The notes beneath the pieces were generated by a model that worked only from the letters and a program-made list of their open reading frames with translations, was not told the origin of the DNA and did no database searches. This document shows positions 1 to 7,690 of a stretch of DNA of 18,680 bases, piece after piece. The DNA is from Opitutia bacterium (GTDB lineage Bacteria; Verrucomicrobiota; Verrucomicrobiia; Opitutales; Coraliomargaritaceae). Location of the stretch: positions 1 through 18,680 of the forward strand of contig DOCS01000108.1 in assembly GCA_003503355.1 (NCBI GenBank), read 5' to 3'. Positions within the stretch are counted from its first letter, which is position 1. Each line of letters opens with the position of its first letter. The position numbers and the translations under genes are program-made.

Positions 1-1194
1 CGCTTTCACATCAACTCGATCGCCCGTATAGCGCACCGTCTTGCTCCAAACGCCGACCGGCGAGTGATAGCCAATGTGCATCGTACCGACCGGATTGTCC
101 GCATCACCGCCACCGGGACCGGCATACCCCGTCACGCTCAAGCCGTAATCCGCCGACAATTGCTCCGCCGCGCCCGTGGCCATCGCCACCGCGCACTCCG
201 GACTGACTGCGCCATGCTGCTCGATCAGCGACTCCGGCACGCCAAGCATGGAGATCTTAACATCATCGTTGTAAGAGATGACCCCGCCGACAAAGACTTG
301 CGAAGCCCCCGGCACATCAGTCAAGGCGGTACCCAACGCGCCGCCGCTACACGATTCGGCCACCGCGAGCTTCCGGTCCAATGCCAGAACTTCGCGGCAC
401 ACCACTGCCGCGAGCGAGCTGTGCCCGAAACAGACAAAATCATCGCCTAACAACTGCCGCGCCTCATGCCCAATCGAATCTAACTGCTCCTGAGACAGCG
501 AACCATCGCGACAGCTCAAGCGCACATCCACCATGCTGAAATGCACACAATACGCCACGGTCAGCGACGGGCACTTCTCAATCAACGGTTGCATCATCTG
601 CTCGACCGACGACTCCCCGGCGCCACAACAACGCACTAGCACATAGACTTCCTCCTCTGCGAGGATTCCGTCCGCCTGCAAGCGCGCCAGCACCTGATTC
701 TCAAACATTGGCTGTAGTTCATGCGGCGGCCCAGGCAACATGATCAACGTCTTACCGGCGTTTTTGTACATCAGCCCCGGCGCGGTGCCCCGTTCATTAT
801 GCAGCGCCTCGCCCGCTTCAAAGCGGTAGCACTGCTTGAGCTGATGCGGCCCCATGGTCCGCCCCAGCACAGAGAAACGGTCTTGGATAGTCGCTTCGAT
901 AGCAGCGTCAAACACCAGCTCGAGGCCCAACGCCTGCGCAATCGTCTCACGCGTGAGATCATCCGCCGTTGGCCCCAGTCCTCCGGTGGTAATCACCAGA
1001 TCCGCATGCGCCCACGCCTCGGCAAAGGCGCGCTTAATTTCGCCCGGTTCGTCTAGGATGACCCGACTGCGGGTGATCGACACACCAAAGTGCGAAAGCC
1101 GCTCACCTAAATATTTGAGGTGCGAATTCTCACGAATACCAACGAGCAACTCGTCTCCAAAATTAATGACTTCGACTGAAATAGGATTCGACAT
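1..1194 (-). CDS. cinA: CinA family protein (competence/damage-inducible protein A), C-terminus cut by window edge
   Basis: The frame is open for 398 codons and runs off the left edge without a stop. The N-terminal molybdopterin-binding-like (MoaB/MogA-type) domain has GDELL at residues 13-17 and TTGGLGPTADDLT at 69-81, with LPGPPHEL at 153-160. The C-terminal CinA amidase domain has AESCSGG at 279-285, which contains the family's catalytic serine, and VTGYAGPGGG near 354-363 followed by NPVGT. In characterised members the C-terminal domain hydrolyses nicotinamide mononucleotide for pyridine nucleotide salvage, and some N-terminal domains cleave ADP-ribose. Which activities this protein has is inferred only. 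The 398 visible residues are close to the usual full length of about 410-420, so little is missing. The start is the first ATG before the conserved region, and no clear Shine-Dalgarno site precedes it. It is divergent from uvrC across 71 bp. Confidence 0.95.
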   Translation of the reverse strand, partial: MSNPISVEVINFGDELLVGIRENSHLKYLGERLSHFGVSITRSRVILDEPGEIKRAFAEAWAHADLVITTGGLGPTADDLTRETIAQALGLELVFDAAIEATIQDRFSVLGRTMGPHQLKQCYRFEAGEALHNERGTAPGLMYKNAGKTLIMLPGPPHELQPMFENQVLARLQADGILAEEEVYVLVRCCGAGESSVEQMMQPLIEKCPSLTVAYCVHFSMVDVRLSCRDGSLSQEQLDSIGHEARQLLGDDFVCFGHSSLAAVVCREVLALDRKLAVAESCSGGALGTALTDVPGASQVFVGGVISYNDDVKISMLGVPESLIEQHGAVSPECAVAMATGAAEQLSADYGLSVTGYAGPGGGDADNPVGTMHIGYHSPVGVWSKTVRYTGDRVDVKA

Positions 1195-1265
1195 AGACAG
1201 GAGCCCGGTTTCGGGGCAATTTTGCCAGCTTCGCAGGCAACAGATTAATTCACGATTTCTAACAA

Positions 1266-2741
1266 ATGCCAAAGGCAGAGCCCATCAACCTCAAGGAAAA
1301 AGTCCGCCGAGTTCCACATAAACCTGGCGTCTACCTGATGAAAGATCGCCTTGGGCAGACCATTTACGTCGGCAAAGCCAAAGACCTGAAGAAACGCGTC
1401 TCCACCTATTTCCAAGCCTCACGCAAGAGCATGACCTCGCAGCCCAAGGTGCGCGCCATGCTCGACCTGATCCACGACTTCGACCTGATCATCGTCAACT
1501 CCGAAGCTGAAGCCCTGCTGCTCGAAGGTCAGCTGATCAAAAAATACAAGCCGCGCTACAACACCGACTTTACCGACGACAAAAACTTCCTGCTGGTGCG
1601 CGTCGATCTTCGCGAACCACTGCCGCGCTTCCGACTCACCCGTCACCGCACCGATAGCAAATCACGTTACTACGGCCCCTTCGCCCACTCGACTCACCTG
1701 CGCAAAACCCTGCAAGCCCTGCGGCGCAAGTTCGGCATCCTCCTCAGCGATGCCAAACCCGCCGACCTGGGCAATGACAACTGGCGCCTGTACGACGACG
1801 CCCGCGCCGAGATTTACGAGCACCCCAACGAGCTCAGCCAAGCCAACTACCTCGAACGCGTCGATGCGGCCTGCGCCTTTCTCGACGGCCAGACCAAAGA
1901 GTGGCTGGCCGAGCTCAAAGCGCAGATGCAAGCCGCCGCCGACGCGCGCGAATACGAAGCCGCCGCCCAATTGCGCGACCGCATCCACGCCTTGGAGCAG
2001 ACCAGTGTGCGCACCCGCAAATTCGAGCGCCCGCTGCAGGATACAACACCCAAGGCCGACACCCTGCTGCAACTCAAGCGCGATCTCGCGTTACCGACCC
2101 TGCCGGAGCACATGGAGTGCTTCGACATCTCGCACATCTCCGGCAGCTTCTGCGTCGCCTCCATGGTCGCGTTCAGAAACGGCCGCCCCGACCGCAAAAA
2201 CTACCGGCGCTACAAGATCAAATCATTCATCGGCAACGACGATTTCCGCGCCATGGAAGAAGTGGTTGGCCGCCGCTACCGGCGCTTGCACGAGGAGCAC
2301 AAGTCCTTTCCCGACCTGGTCATCATCGACGGTGGCGCGGGCCAAGTCACCTCCGCGCTCAAAGCCTTCCTCGGCCAAGGCCTCGAACCACCTGCCCTGA
2401 TCGGGCTGGCCAAGAAGAACGAAACCATCATCTTCAGCGACGGCCGCGAGCCGCTCAACCTCTCGCACCACGACCCCTGCCTGCGCATGCTGCAACATAT
2501 CCGCGACGAAGCACACCACTTCGCCAACAGCTTCAACGCCGAACTGCGCAGCCAGAAATTACGCGAATCCATCCTCGACGACTTCAAAGGCCTCGGCCCG
2601 GCGAAACGGCTAGCGCTCCTGCAACACTTCGGCTCGATCGAAAAGCTCCGCGCCGCGAGCGCCGAACAAATTACCCAAGTTGCAGGCATCGGCCCCAAAA
2701 CCGCCGAACGGCTGGTGGACTTTCTCAAAGTTTCCCAGTAG
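1266..2741 (+). CDS. uvrC: UvrC-type excinuclease subunit C, short cysteine-poor form
   Basis: UvrC makes the two incisions flanking DNA lesions together with UvrA and UvrB in nucleotide excision repair. A GIY-YIG nuclease domain lies at about residues 15-95 (GVYLMKD, then IYVGKAKDLKKR). A UVR helical segment that binds UvrB lies near 220-240 (REYEAAAQLRDRIHAL). The RNase H-like domain keeps FDISH (Asp287), IDGG (Asp355) and RDEAH (413-417). A C-terminal helix-hairpin-helix pair (GLGPAKR, then GIGPKTAERL) follows. The protein has 491 residues, whereas most UvrC proteins have about 600. The four-cysteine motif that normally follows the GIY-YIG domain is absent from residues 156-195. Only about 35 residues separate the UVR segment from the RNase H-like domain, so the usual intervening domain is missing. 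All catalytic signatures are present, so it is probably functional. The ATG start has no obvious ribosome binding site. Confidence 0.95.
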   Translation: MPKAEPINLKEKVRRVPHKPGVYLMKDRLGQTIYVGKAKDLKKRVSTYFQASRKSMTSQPKVRAMLDLIHDFDLIIVNSEAEALLLEGQLIKKYKPRYNTDFTDDKNFLLVRVDLREPLPRFRLTRHRTDSKSRYYGPFAHSTHLRKTLQALRRKFGILLSDAKPADLGNDNWRLYDDARAEIYEHPNELSQANYLERVDAACAFLDGQTKEWLAELKAQMQAAADAREYEAAAQLRDRIHALEQTSVRTRKFERPLQDTTPKADTLLQLKRDLALPTLPEHMECFDISHISGSFCVASMVAFRNGRPDRKNYRRYKIKSFIGNDDFRAMEEVVGRRYRRLHEEHKSFPDLVIIDGGAGQVTSALKAFLGQGLEPPALIGLAKKNETIIFSDGREPLNLSHHDPCLRMLQHIRDEAHHFANSFNAELRSQKLRESILDDFKGLGPAKRLALLQHFGSIEKLRAASAEQITQVAGIGPKTAERLVDFLKVSQ

Positions 2742-2777
2742 CCAAGTCCGCCGAGCGGATTCGACCGTAAAGCCAAC

Positions 2778-3470
2778 TCAGCGAAACAACCCGTATTTGA
2801 AAATCGCGTAAATCGCACGCACCCCGTCGCGCCAACCGATCTTCTTCCCTTCAAAATAAGTGCGCCCGTAGTAAGAGATCCCCACCTCATAGATGCGCAC
2901 GTTGAGCTTGGCCACTTTCGCGGTCAGCTCCGGCTCCACCCCGAAGCGATTTTCTTCAATCGTGATATCCGCAAGCACTTCCCGCCGAAACAACTTATAA
3001 CAGCACTCCATATCGGTCAGGTTCAGATTGGTCAGCATATTACTCAGCGTCGTCAGAAACTTGTTACCCAGCATGTGCCAATAATAGACCACACGATGCG
3101 CCCCGCCACCGACAAAGCGGGAGCCGAACACCACATCCGCTTGGCCCTTTAAAATCGGTCGAATCAAGCCCGGCAATTCCGCCGGATCATACTCCAAATC
3201 CGCATCTTGAATCGCCACAATGTCGCCCGTCGCCTCGGCAAAACCAGTGCGCAGCGCAGCGCCTTTGCCCTGGTTCATATCATGATAGAACTTCTTAAAC
3301 AGCGGCTCGTCAAAGCCGGACTGCAACAGCGCGCGCGTGCCATCGGTTGAACAATCATCCACCAGAATGATCTCTTTGACGTTCAACCCCTCAACCGCAC
3401 GCACCCGCCCGATAATTTCGTGCAAAGTGCTTAGCTCGTTATAAATGGGGATGACAATCGAAACCTGCAT
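2778..3470 (-). CDS. Family 2 glycosyltransferase, DPM1-like (polyprenyl-phosphate sugar synthase type)
   Basis: This is a soluble GT-A fold glycosyltransferase of about 230 residues with no membrane helices. Numbered from the chosen ATG, it opens with [12 protein letters not shown]. It carries the nucleotide-binding VDDCSTDGT (Asp38-Asp39) and the DxD metal-binding motif QDADLEYDP (Asp89, Asp91). [12 protein letters not shown] between them is typical of dolichyl-phosphate mannose synthase relatives. The family transfers a sugar from a nucleotide donor to polyprenyl phosphate at the cytoplasmic face, giving the donor used by GT-C membrane enzymes. The sugar cannot be read from the sequence. 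The frame extends upstream to ATGs at 3485 and 3500. I chose 3470 because the conserved domain begins there, and neither alternative has a ribosome binding site. It converges on uvrC with 36 bp between stops and is divergent from the next GT2 gene. Confidence 0.88.
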   Translation of the reverse strand: MQVSIVIPIYNELSTLHEIIGRVRAVEGLNVKEIILVDDCSTDGTRALLQSGFDEPLFKKFYHDMNQGKGAALRTGFAEATGDIVAIQDADLEYDPAELPGLIRPILKGQADVVFGSRFVGGGAHRVVYYWHMLGNKFLTTLSNMLTNLNLTDMECCYKLFRREVLADITIEENRFGVEPELTAKVAKLNVRIYEVGISYYGRTYFEGKKIGWRDGVRAIYAIFKYGLFR

Positions 3471-3581
3471 GCTTGATACAATCATCTGAATACCGAGCAT
3501 CAGGGCAACATTTTATCCGTCTGTTAGCTTGCAAACACTGCTTGCCTAAATGGACGAAGCCTAAATCATAGAAAAACAGAC

Positions 3582-4571
3582 ATGCCCTTGGAGCATAAAA
3601 CGACTCGCCGACCACTGATGCACGCACCCGCCGCCATTCAACTGTCCTTCGTCATCCCTCTCTGCAACGAGGAGGACACACTGCGCCCTCTGTTTGAGCA
3701 GATCAAAGCAACCGTCGAAGACCAGCAACTCGGCAGCTTCGAAGTCATTTTCATCGACGACGGCAGCACCGACGACTCTTGGGAGCAACTGACCGCACTC
3801 AAACAGGCACATCCCGACAACGTCTCCGCCCTGCGCTTCCGCCGCAATCAAGGGAAGGCCGCAGCACTCGCTGCGGGCTTTGCAGCAGTCAAAGGCGAGA
3901 TCGTCGTCTCGATGGATGCAGACCTCCAAGACGAACCGACCGAGATCCCCAAATTCATCAAAAAGCTGAATGAAGGCTACGACTGCGTCTCTGGATGGAA
4001 GCAACTGCGCCAGGACCCACTCGGCAAGACACTCCCTTCCAGAGTGTTCAACTGGGCGACCGCCGCCGCATCCGGGGTCAAGATCCACGACTTCAACTGC
4101 GGCTTCAAAGCCTACCGTGCCGAAGCCATCCAAAGCCTCGACCTCTACGGCGAGCTGCATCGCTACATCCCCGTGCTGCTTTCAGCGGAAGGCTTCACCA
4201 CTGCGGAGATCCCAGTCGAGCACCATCGCCGCACGCACGGCATTTCCAAATACGGATGGACCCGCCTGATCAAAGGTGGCCTCGATCTTATGACCGTCAT
4301 CGTCCTCACTCGCTACCTTAAACGTCCAGGCCATTTTTTCGGCGGATTCGGGCTCTGCAGCGGAAGTCTCGGATTCCTAATATTGGCAGGTCTTTCGGTT
4401 CAGAAAATATTCTGGCAAATCAACATTGGCGGGCGCCCACTCTTTTTCCTCGGCATCTTGCTACTCTTACTGGGCATGCAACTGATCTCCACAGGCTTAC
4501 TCGGGGAGCTCATACATTTCAATCGATCGGGTGCTAATACAAACAGCAATCGTATTACTGACAGACTCTAA
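3582..4571 (+). CDS. Family 2 glycosyltransferase with two C-terminal membrane helices (GtrB/ArnC-like)
   Basis: The 329-residue protein has an N-terminal GT-A domain and a membrane tail. Key motifs are FVIPLCNEE (23-31), IDDGSTDDSW (58-67), the DxD motif MDADLQDEP (Asp112, Asp114), GWKQLRQDP (138-146) and HHRRTHGISKYG (214-225). Hydrophobic helices lie near 252-275 and 287-310. This matches polyprenyl-phosphate glycosyltransferases such as GtrB and ArnC, which charge undecaprenyl phosphate with one sugar for transfer by a GT-C enzyme. The substrate is unknown. A second in-frame ATG at 3618 lies just before the domain and is a possible alternative start. The flippase gene begins 24 bp after the stop, so the two are probably cotranscribed. 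GC content falls near the 3' end, where the low-GC segment begins. Confidence 0.9.
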   Translation: MPLEHKTTRRPLMHAPAAIQLSFVIPLCNEEDTLRPLFEQIKATVEDQQLGSFEVIFIDDGSTDDSWEQLTALKQAHPDNVSALRFRRNQGKAAALAAGFAAVKGEIVVSMDADLQDEPTEIPKFIKKLNEGYDCVSGWKQLRQDPLGKTLPSRVFNWATAAASGVKIHDFNCGFKAYRAEAIQSLDLYGELHRYIPVLLSAEGFTTAEIPVEHHRRTHGISKYGWTRLIKGGLDLMTVIVLTRYLKRPGHFFGGFGLCSGSLGFLILAGLSVQKIFWQINIGGRPLFFLGILLLLLGMQLISTGLLGELIHFNRSGANTNSNRITDRL

Positions 4572-4595
4572 GCGCAGATCAGCGACTCTCCTCCA

Positions 4596-5864
4596 GTGCG
4601 GCAAAAACTATTCAAAGCGTTACAACACGGTGGCTTCATCGCCATCAGCATCGTCGTCACAAAAATCATCGCTCTTTGCGCTCAAGGGAAGGCAGCTCAA
4701 TACCTCGGCCCTCAAAACTACGGGATATCGGGCATATTCCTATCAATACTCCCGCTAGTTGTCCTGCTAAGTAACATGCAAATGGATCCACTATTGGTCC
4801 GCAACTACATCAGTGAAAAATCAGCACATAAACAACACAAACTGATTGAGCATATTTTTAATCTACGATTACTGCTTTTATCAATCAGCGCCTTTTGCGC
4901 CTTATTAGCACTCTATTTTATCGAACCAAGATACTCGCTCTGCCTCGCGTTAATAATCCCCTTCTACTACAGCCAAAGCCTAAAGCCAGCTTGGCTATTA
5001 CAAGCAACCCACAGGCTTCATATTCACTATACTGCAATGCTAATACAGACTGCGACAACTGTCGCTTGTATTTTCATTTTCTTCCGCCCAAACCAAGCGC
5101 TAGGATCCGACTTAATATGCTACTCAATCGGAGGATCGGTAGCCTTTTTGTATTCTTGGAAGAAAGCACATCACCAGCCACCGACAATCAACATAAGCAA
5201 AGCATGCACGTCAGGTAGTCTTGCTCTAATAAAAACGGCCAAACCACTACTAGGAATTGCGACGTGCACAATCTTCTTCAACTCGCTACAAATACCTCTG
5301 GTCGCCTCACTCGCGTCAACGACTGAAGCCGGGTTCTATAGAACTGCGACTCTCTTATCGGAAAATATATACACCACATTATTTACTATAAACGCACTGT
5401 TGCTACCTCATATGATTCGCTGGAGAAACAGCAACGAAATCAACTTTTCAGCTAATTACAACAAGACCATTCGCTACGTAACACTGACTGCCTTCATATG
5501 TGTATTCGCGGGTTATCTACTCGCGCCGATTTTATATAAATTTATCTATAGTGACGCCTACACTGAAGCGATCCCTGAGTTTCGATTATTATTAATCGCA
5601 AAAATCATGCTGTTCCTAGCGGGCACGCTCACACAAGCATTTATAGCGACAAATAAAGAAAGCGAATTATTCAAAATACTCGCACCAATCACGGCCATCG
5701 GACTGCTAATTTCTTACTGCGCCACACAGGCATGCGGAACAATGGGCACCGCAAGCGCTGAACTCACCTACGCAACGATACTGTTAATCGCCTGCAACAT
5801 ACTTTGGAGGCGCACCAGATCAGAAATCGACCAGTCTACATTCATCGACGACGCATCCGACTAA
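4596..5864 (+). CDS. Wzx-like polysaccharide/oligosaccharide flippase (MATE/MVF superfamily)
   Basis: The 422-residue integral membrane protein has about 12 hydrophobic segments. Its opening has the pattern of polysaccharide biosynthesis flippases: an amphipathic start, a helix near 13-32, then AQYLGPQNYGISG (34-46), and an acidic-to-basic loop after the second helix (MQMDPLLVRNY). The family flips undecaprenyl-diphosphate-linked oligosaccharide units across the inner membrane. The start codon is GTG, 24 bp after the upstream GT2 stop, with no clear ribosome binding site. The gene is AT-rich (about 37% GC by hand count over 4741-4920), unlike the preceding GT2 gene. Its last 23 bases overlap the end of the convergent FkbM gene. 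The exact substrate cannot be deduced, and there is no Wzy-like polymerase next to it. Confidence 0.85.
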   Translation: MRQKLFKALQHGGFIAISIVVTKIIALCAQGKAAQYLGPQNYGISGIFLSILPLVVLLSNMQMDPLLVRNYISEKSAHKQHKLIEHIFNLRLLLLSISAFCALLALYFIEPRYSLCLALIIPFYYSQSLKPAWLLQATHRLHIHYTAMLIQTATTVACIFIFFRPNQALGSDLICYSIGGSVAFLYSWKKAHHQPPTINISKACTSGSLALIKTAKPLLGIATCTIFFNSLQIPLVASLASTTEAGFYRTATLLSENIYTTLFTINALLLPHMIRWRNSNEINFSANYNKTIRYVTLTAFICVFAGYLLAPILYKFIYSDAYTEAIPEFRLLLIAKIMLFLAGTLTQAFIATNKESELFKILAPITAIGLLISYCATQACGTMGTASAELTYATILLIACNILWRRTRSEIDQSTFIDDASD

Positions 5865-6645
5865 TAAAGCTGAATGATCGTGAACGGAAGTAATAAAAAC
5901 CCAATTTGTGCAATGTCGCGTGCGTCAACGAAGCCCACGCTGAAGCTCTGTATTTAAAGTGATATACAGGCGTAATTGCGTGTGAATTAATCGCAGAATA
6001 CTGAAACTGGCTCAGGTAATCAACCAAGGCCCGATAAGCGGTGGCATTTGCAGCTTCAATAAATAAATCGGGATGATCTTTTGCTAACAATTGAGACGCT
6101 CCTTTCAAAGCATCTAGTTCCATCCCTTCGATATCCAACTTAACGAAAGAGATATGCTTATTGGGAGTTTCTTTTTGCTCACACCAAGTCGAATACAAAG
6201 CATCAAGTGTTGAAATTTCGACGTCTCCCCCGGACTCAGCCACAACTGAAACCATCCCCAATGCTGACATCACATTCACAGGGTTCTTTAACCTGCCACG
6301 GCTTTTTTTCATTCCCACTGCTGTTTCATATAAAGTAAAAGAATCAAGATTCATACTCAAGTTCTTCCTTAACACCGGGGTCACCATAGGATTGACCTCG
6401 ATTGCAATCAGATCCTTGCAAATGAAATTCCCAAAATAGACTGAATGATTCCCAATATTGGCTCCAACATCAATGCACACCTCGACCCCATGGGGGAAAC
6501 AGGATTCAATATATAACAACAAATCCAATTCATAAAAACCACTATACTCACGGATTTTTCGATAGATATAATCCTTCGTCGACACTCCCATAATCCGGAA
6601 GTCCCGTTCCCTATAGTTAAACATACAACAATCACTCATAGCCAT
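5842..6645 (-). CDS. FkbM family SAM-dependent methyltransferase
   Basis: The 267-residue protein has a class I SAM fold. Motif I is CIDVGANIGNHSVYFG (57-72), the acidic residue ending strand 2 is in IAIEVNP (80-86), and the FkbM signature VKLDIEGMELDALKGA lies at 168-183. FkbM-type enzymes O-methylate sugars or polyketides and are common in surface-glycan clusters. Here it probably methylates a glycan residue (inference). It is the last gene of the minus-strand operon, starting 19 bp after the GT4 stop. Its 3' end overlaps the flippase gene by 23 bp on the opposite strand. A second ATG two codons in (6639) is also possible, and no ribosome binding site separates them. Base composition is low-GC like its neighbours. 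Confidence 0.88.
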   Translation of the reverse strand: MAMSDCCMFNYRERDFRIMGVSTKDYIYRKIREYSGFYELDLLLYIESCFPHGVEVCIDVGANIGNHSVYFGNFICKDLIAIEVNPMVTPVLRKNLSMNLDSFTLYETAVGMKKSRGRLKNPVNVMSALGMVSVVAESGGDVEISTLDALYSTWCEQKETPNKHISFVKLDIEGMELDALKGASQLLAKDHPDLFIEAANATAYRALVDYLSQFQYSAINSHAITPVYHFKYRASAWASLTHATLHKLGFYYFRSRSFSFISRMRRR

Positions 6646-6664
6646 TTAAGATTTTTTACTAAAA

Positions 6665-7663
6665 TTACTTACTCAGCACAAGATCAACAACATTCACAAT
6701 TTCGCGCTTTCGCTGATCCACACTGAAGCGCCGACGAACCGAACCAGCATCAATCTCAAGATACAACTCCTGATCAAGCGCAGAAGAGATCAAACTTGCG
6801 ACATCACTCAGCGCCACTGATCCATCCACGACCACACCATTAGTCCCACACACCTCAGGCAACGCAGTCCCTTTAGACACTACTGGGTAGCATCCACAGG
6901 CAATCGCCTCAGCAACCGACACCCCAAAGGACTCATAATACGACAACTGCAAATACACTCCTGACTTTAGCAATTCACAAATCATATCATTTCGATCAAT
7001 ATAATCAACAAAGCACACATTAACAGGTGCGATCGCTTCCAAAACAGCGCGGGTGCCATCGACATCTCGCCCCATAATAACAAATTCATAATTTGGCATA
7101 AATTCGGCAATTTCCAATAAACGATAGTGCCCCTTACACTTCGAGATAAACTCCTGGAATATTCCAACCGTAATAATCCGATTCCTACGCCTCAAGCCAG
7201 GAATCAATGAAAACTCAGGTAAATCGATTGCATTGTATACCCTCCGCTCAAAGCGAGGAGTAACCATCGACAACAATTCCATTCGATTAAAATCCGAGAC
7301 AGGCAACACTGCATCCGCCCGACGAAGTAGAATCCGCGTTAACCAACCCAGTATCAACTTGAACCGAGCACCGTGCTTCAGCTCCACGCAATTTGCGACA
7401 TCGTATCCTCCCGCAACAACAACAATCTTAATCTTTCGCGGAATGAACGGAACCAAGAGAGCAAGCCAACTATTCGCAAACCATGAAAAAACTACATCCG
7501 TAGAGCGAAGTTTTTTCAAAAAAATTAACACATTTAAGATGCTATATTTATAACTATGATTGCTTACCGAATATTCCTCAGCCAACAACGCACGATCCAA
7601 TAGTTTATAGTGCTGGGGCGACGATTTACTCAAAAAACATAGGCGTGTTTTAGAATCTTTCAT
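6665..7663 (-). CDS. Family 4 glycosyltransferase (GT-B fold)
   Basis: This is a cytosolic GT-B glycosyltransferase of about 332 residues. The C-terminal nucleotide-sugar site has the GT4 signature YYESFGVSVAEAIACG (244-259, counted from the upstream GTG) followed by PVVSKGTALPEVCG. The strand-loop ITVGIFQEFISKCKG (166-180) is typical of the start of the second Rossmann domain. The glycine-rich VVVAGGYDV (83-91) is in the acceptor domain. Such enzymes add a sugar to a growing lipid-linked oligosaccharide at the inner face of the membrane, but donor and linkage are unknown. The frame extends to a GTG at 7669. I prefer the ATG at 7663 because GGGAG at 7677-7673 lies nine bases upstream, against three for the GTG. 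The gene lies 27 bp after the DUF354 stop and within the low-GC segment. Confidence 0.87.
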   Translation of the reverse strand: MKDSKTRLCFLSKSSPQHYKLLDRALLAEEYSVSNHSYKYSILNVLIFLKKLRSTDVVFSWFANSWLALLVPFIPRKIKIVVVAGGYDVANCVELKHGARFKLILGWLTRILLRRADAVLPVSDFNRMELLSMVTPRFERRVYNAIDLPEFSLIPGLRRRNRIITVGIFQEFISKCKGHYRLLEIAEFMPNYEFVIMGRDVDGTRAVLEAIAPVNVCFVDYIDRNDMICELLKSGVYLQLSYYESFGVSVAEAIACGCYPVVSKGTALPEVCGTNGVVVDGSVALSDVASLISSALDQELYLEIDAGSVRRRFSVDQRKREIVNVVDLVLSK

Positions 7664-7672
7664 ATCCACAAT

Positions 7673-7677
7673 CTCCC
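7673..7677 (-). promoter_or_regulatory. Ribosome binding site deciding the GT4 start
   Basis: GGGAG on the minus strand, nine bases upstream of the ATG at 7663. Shine-Dalgarno sites are scarce in this window, so this one favours the ATG over the GTG two codons upstream. Confidence 0.5.
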
Positions 7678-7690
7678 ACAGAAACAGCGC

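Noticed and set aside
2745..2761. Small hairpin between the convergent uvrC and GT2 genes as a terminator
   Set aside because: The stem has 5 perfect pairs plus an A-T and a wobble pair around a three-base loop, with no T-run on either strand. It is too weak to call.
1901..2770. 289-codon plus-strand open frame overlapping uvrC
   Set aside because: It is rich in Arg, Pro and Ala with no domain pattern, as expected from an out-of-frame reading of GC-rich uvrC.
2276..2890. 204-codon minus-strand open frame spanning the uvrC 3' end and the GT2 3' end
   Set aside because: It crosses two supported genes in the wrong frame and shows no recognisable domain.
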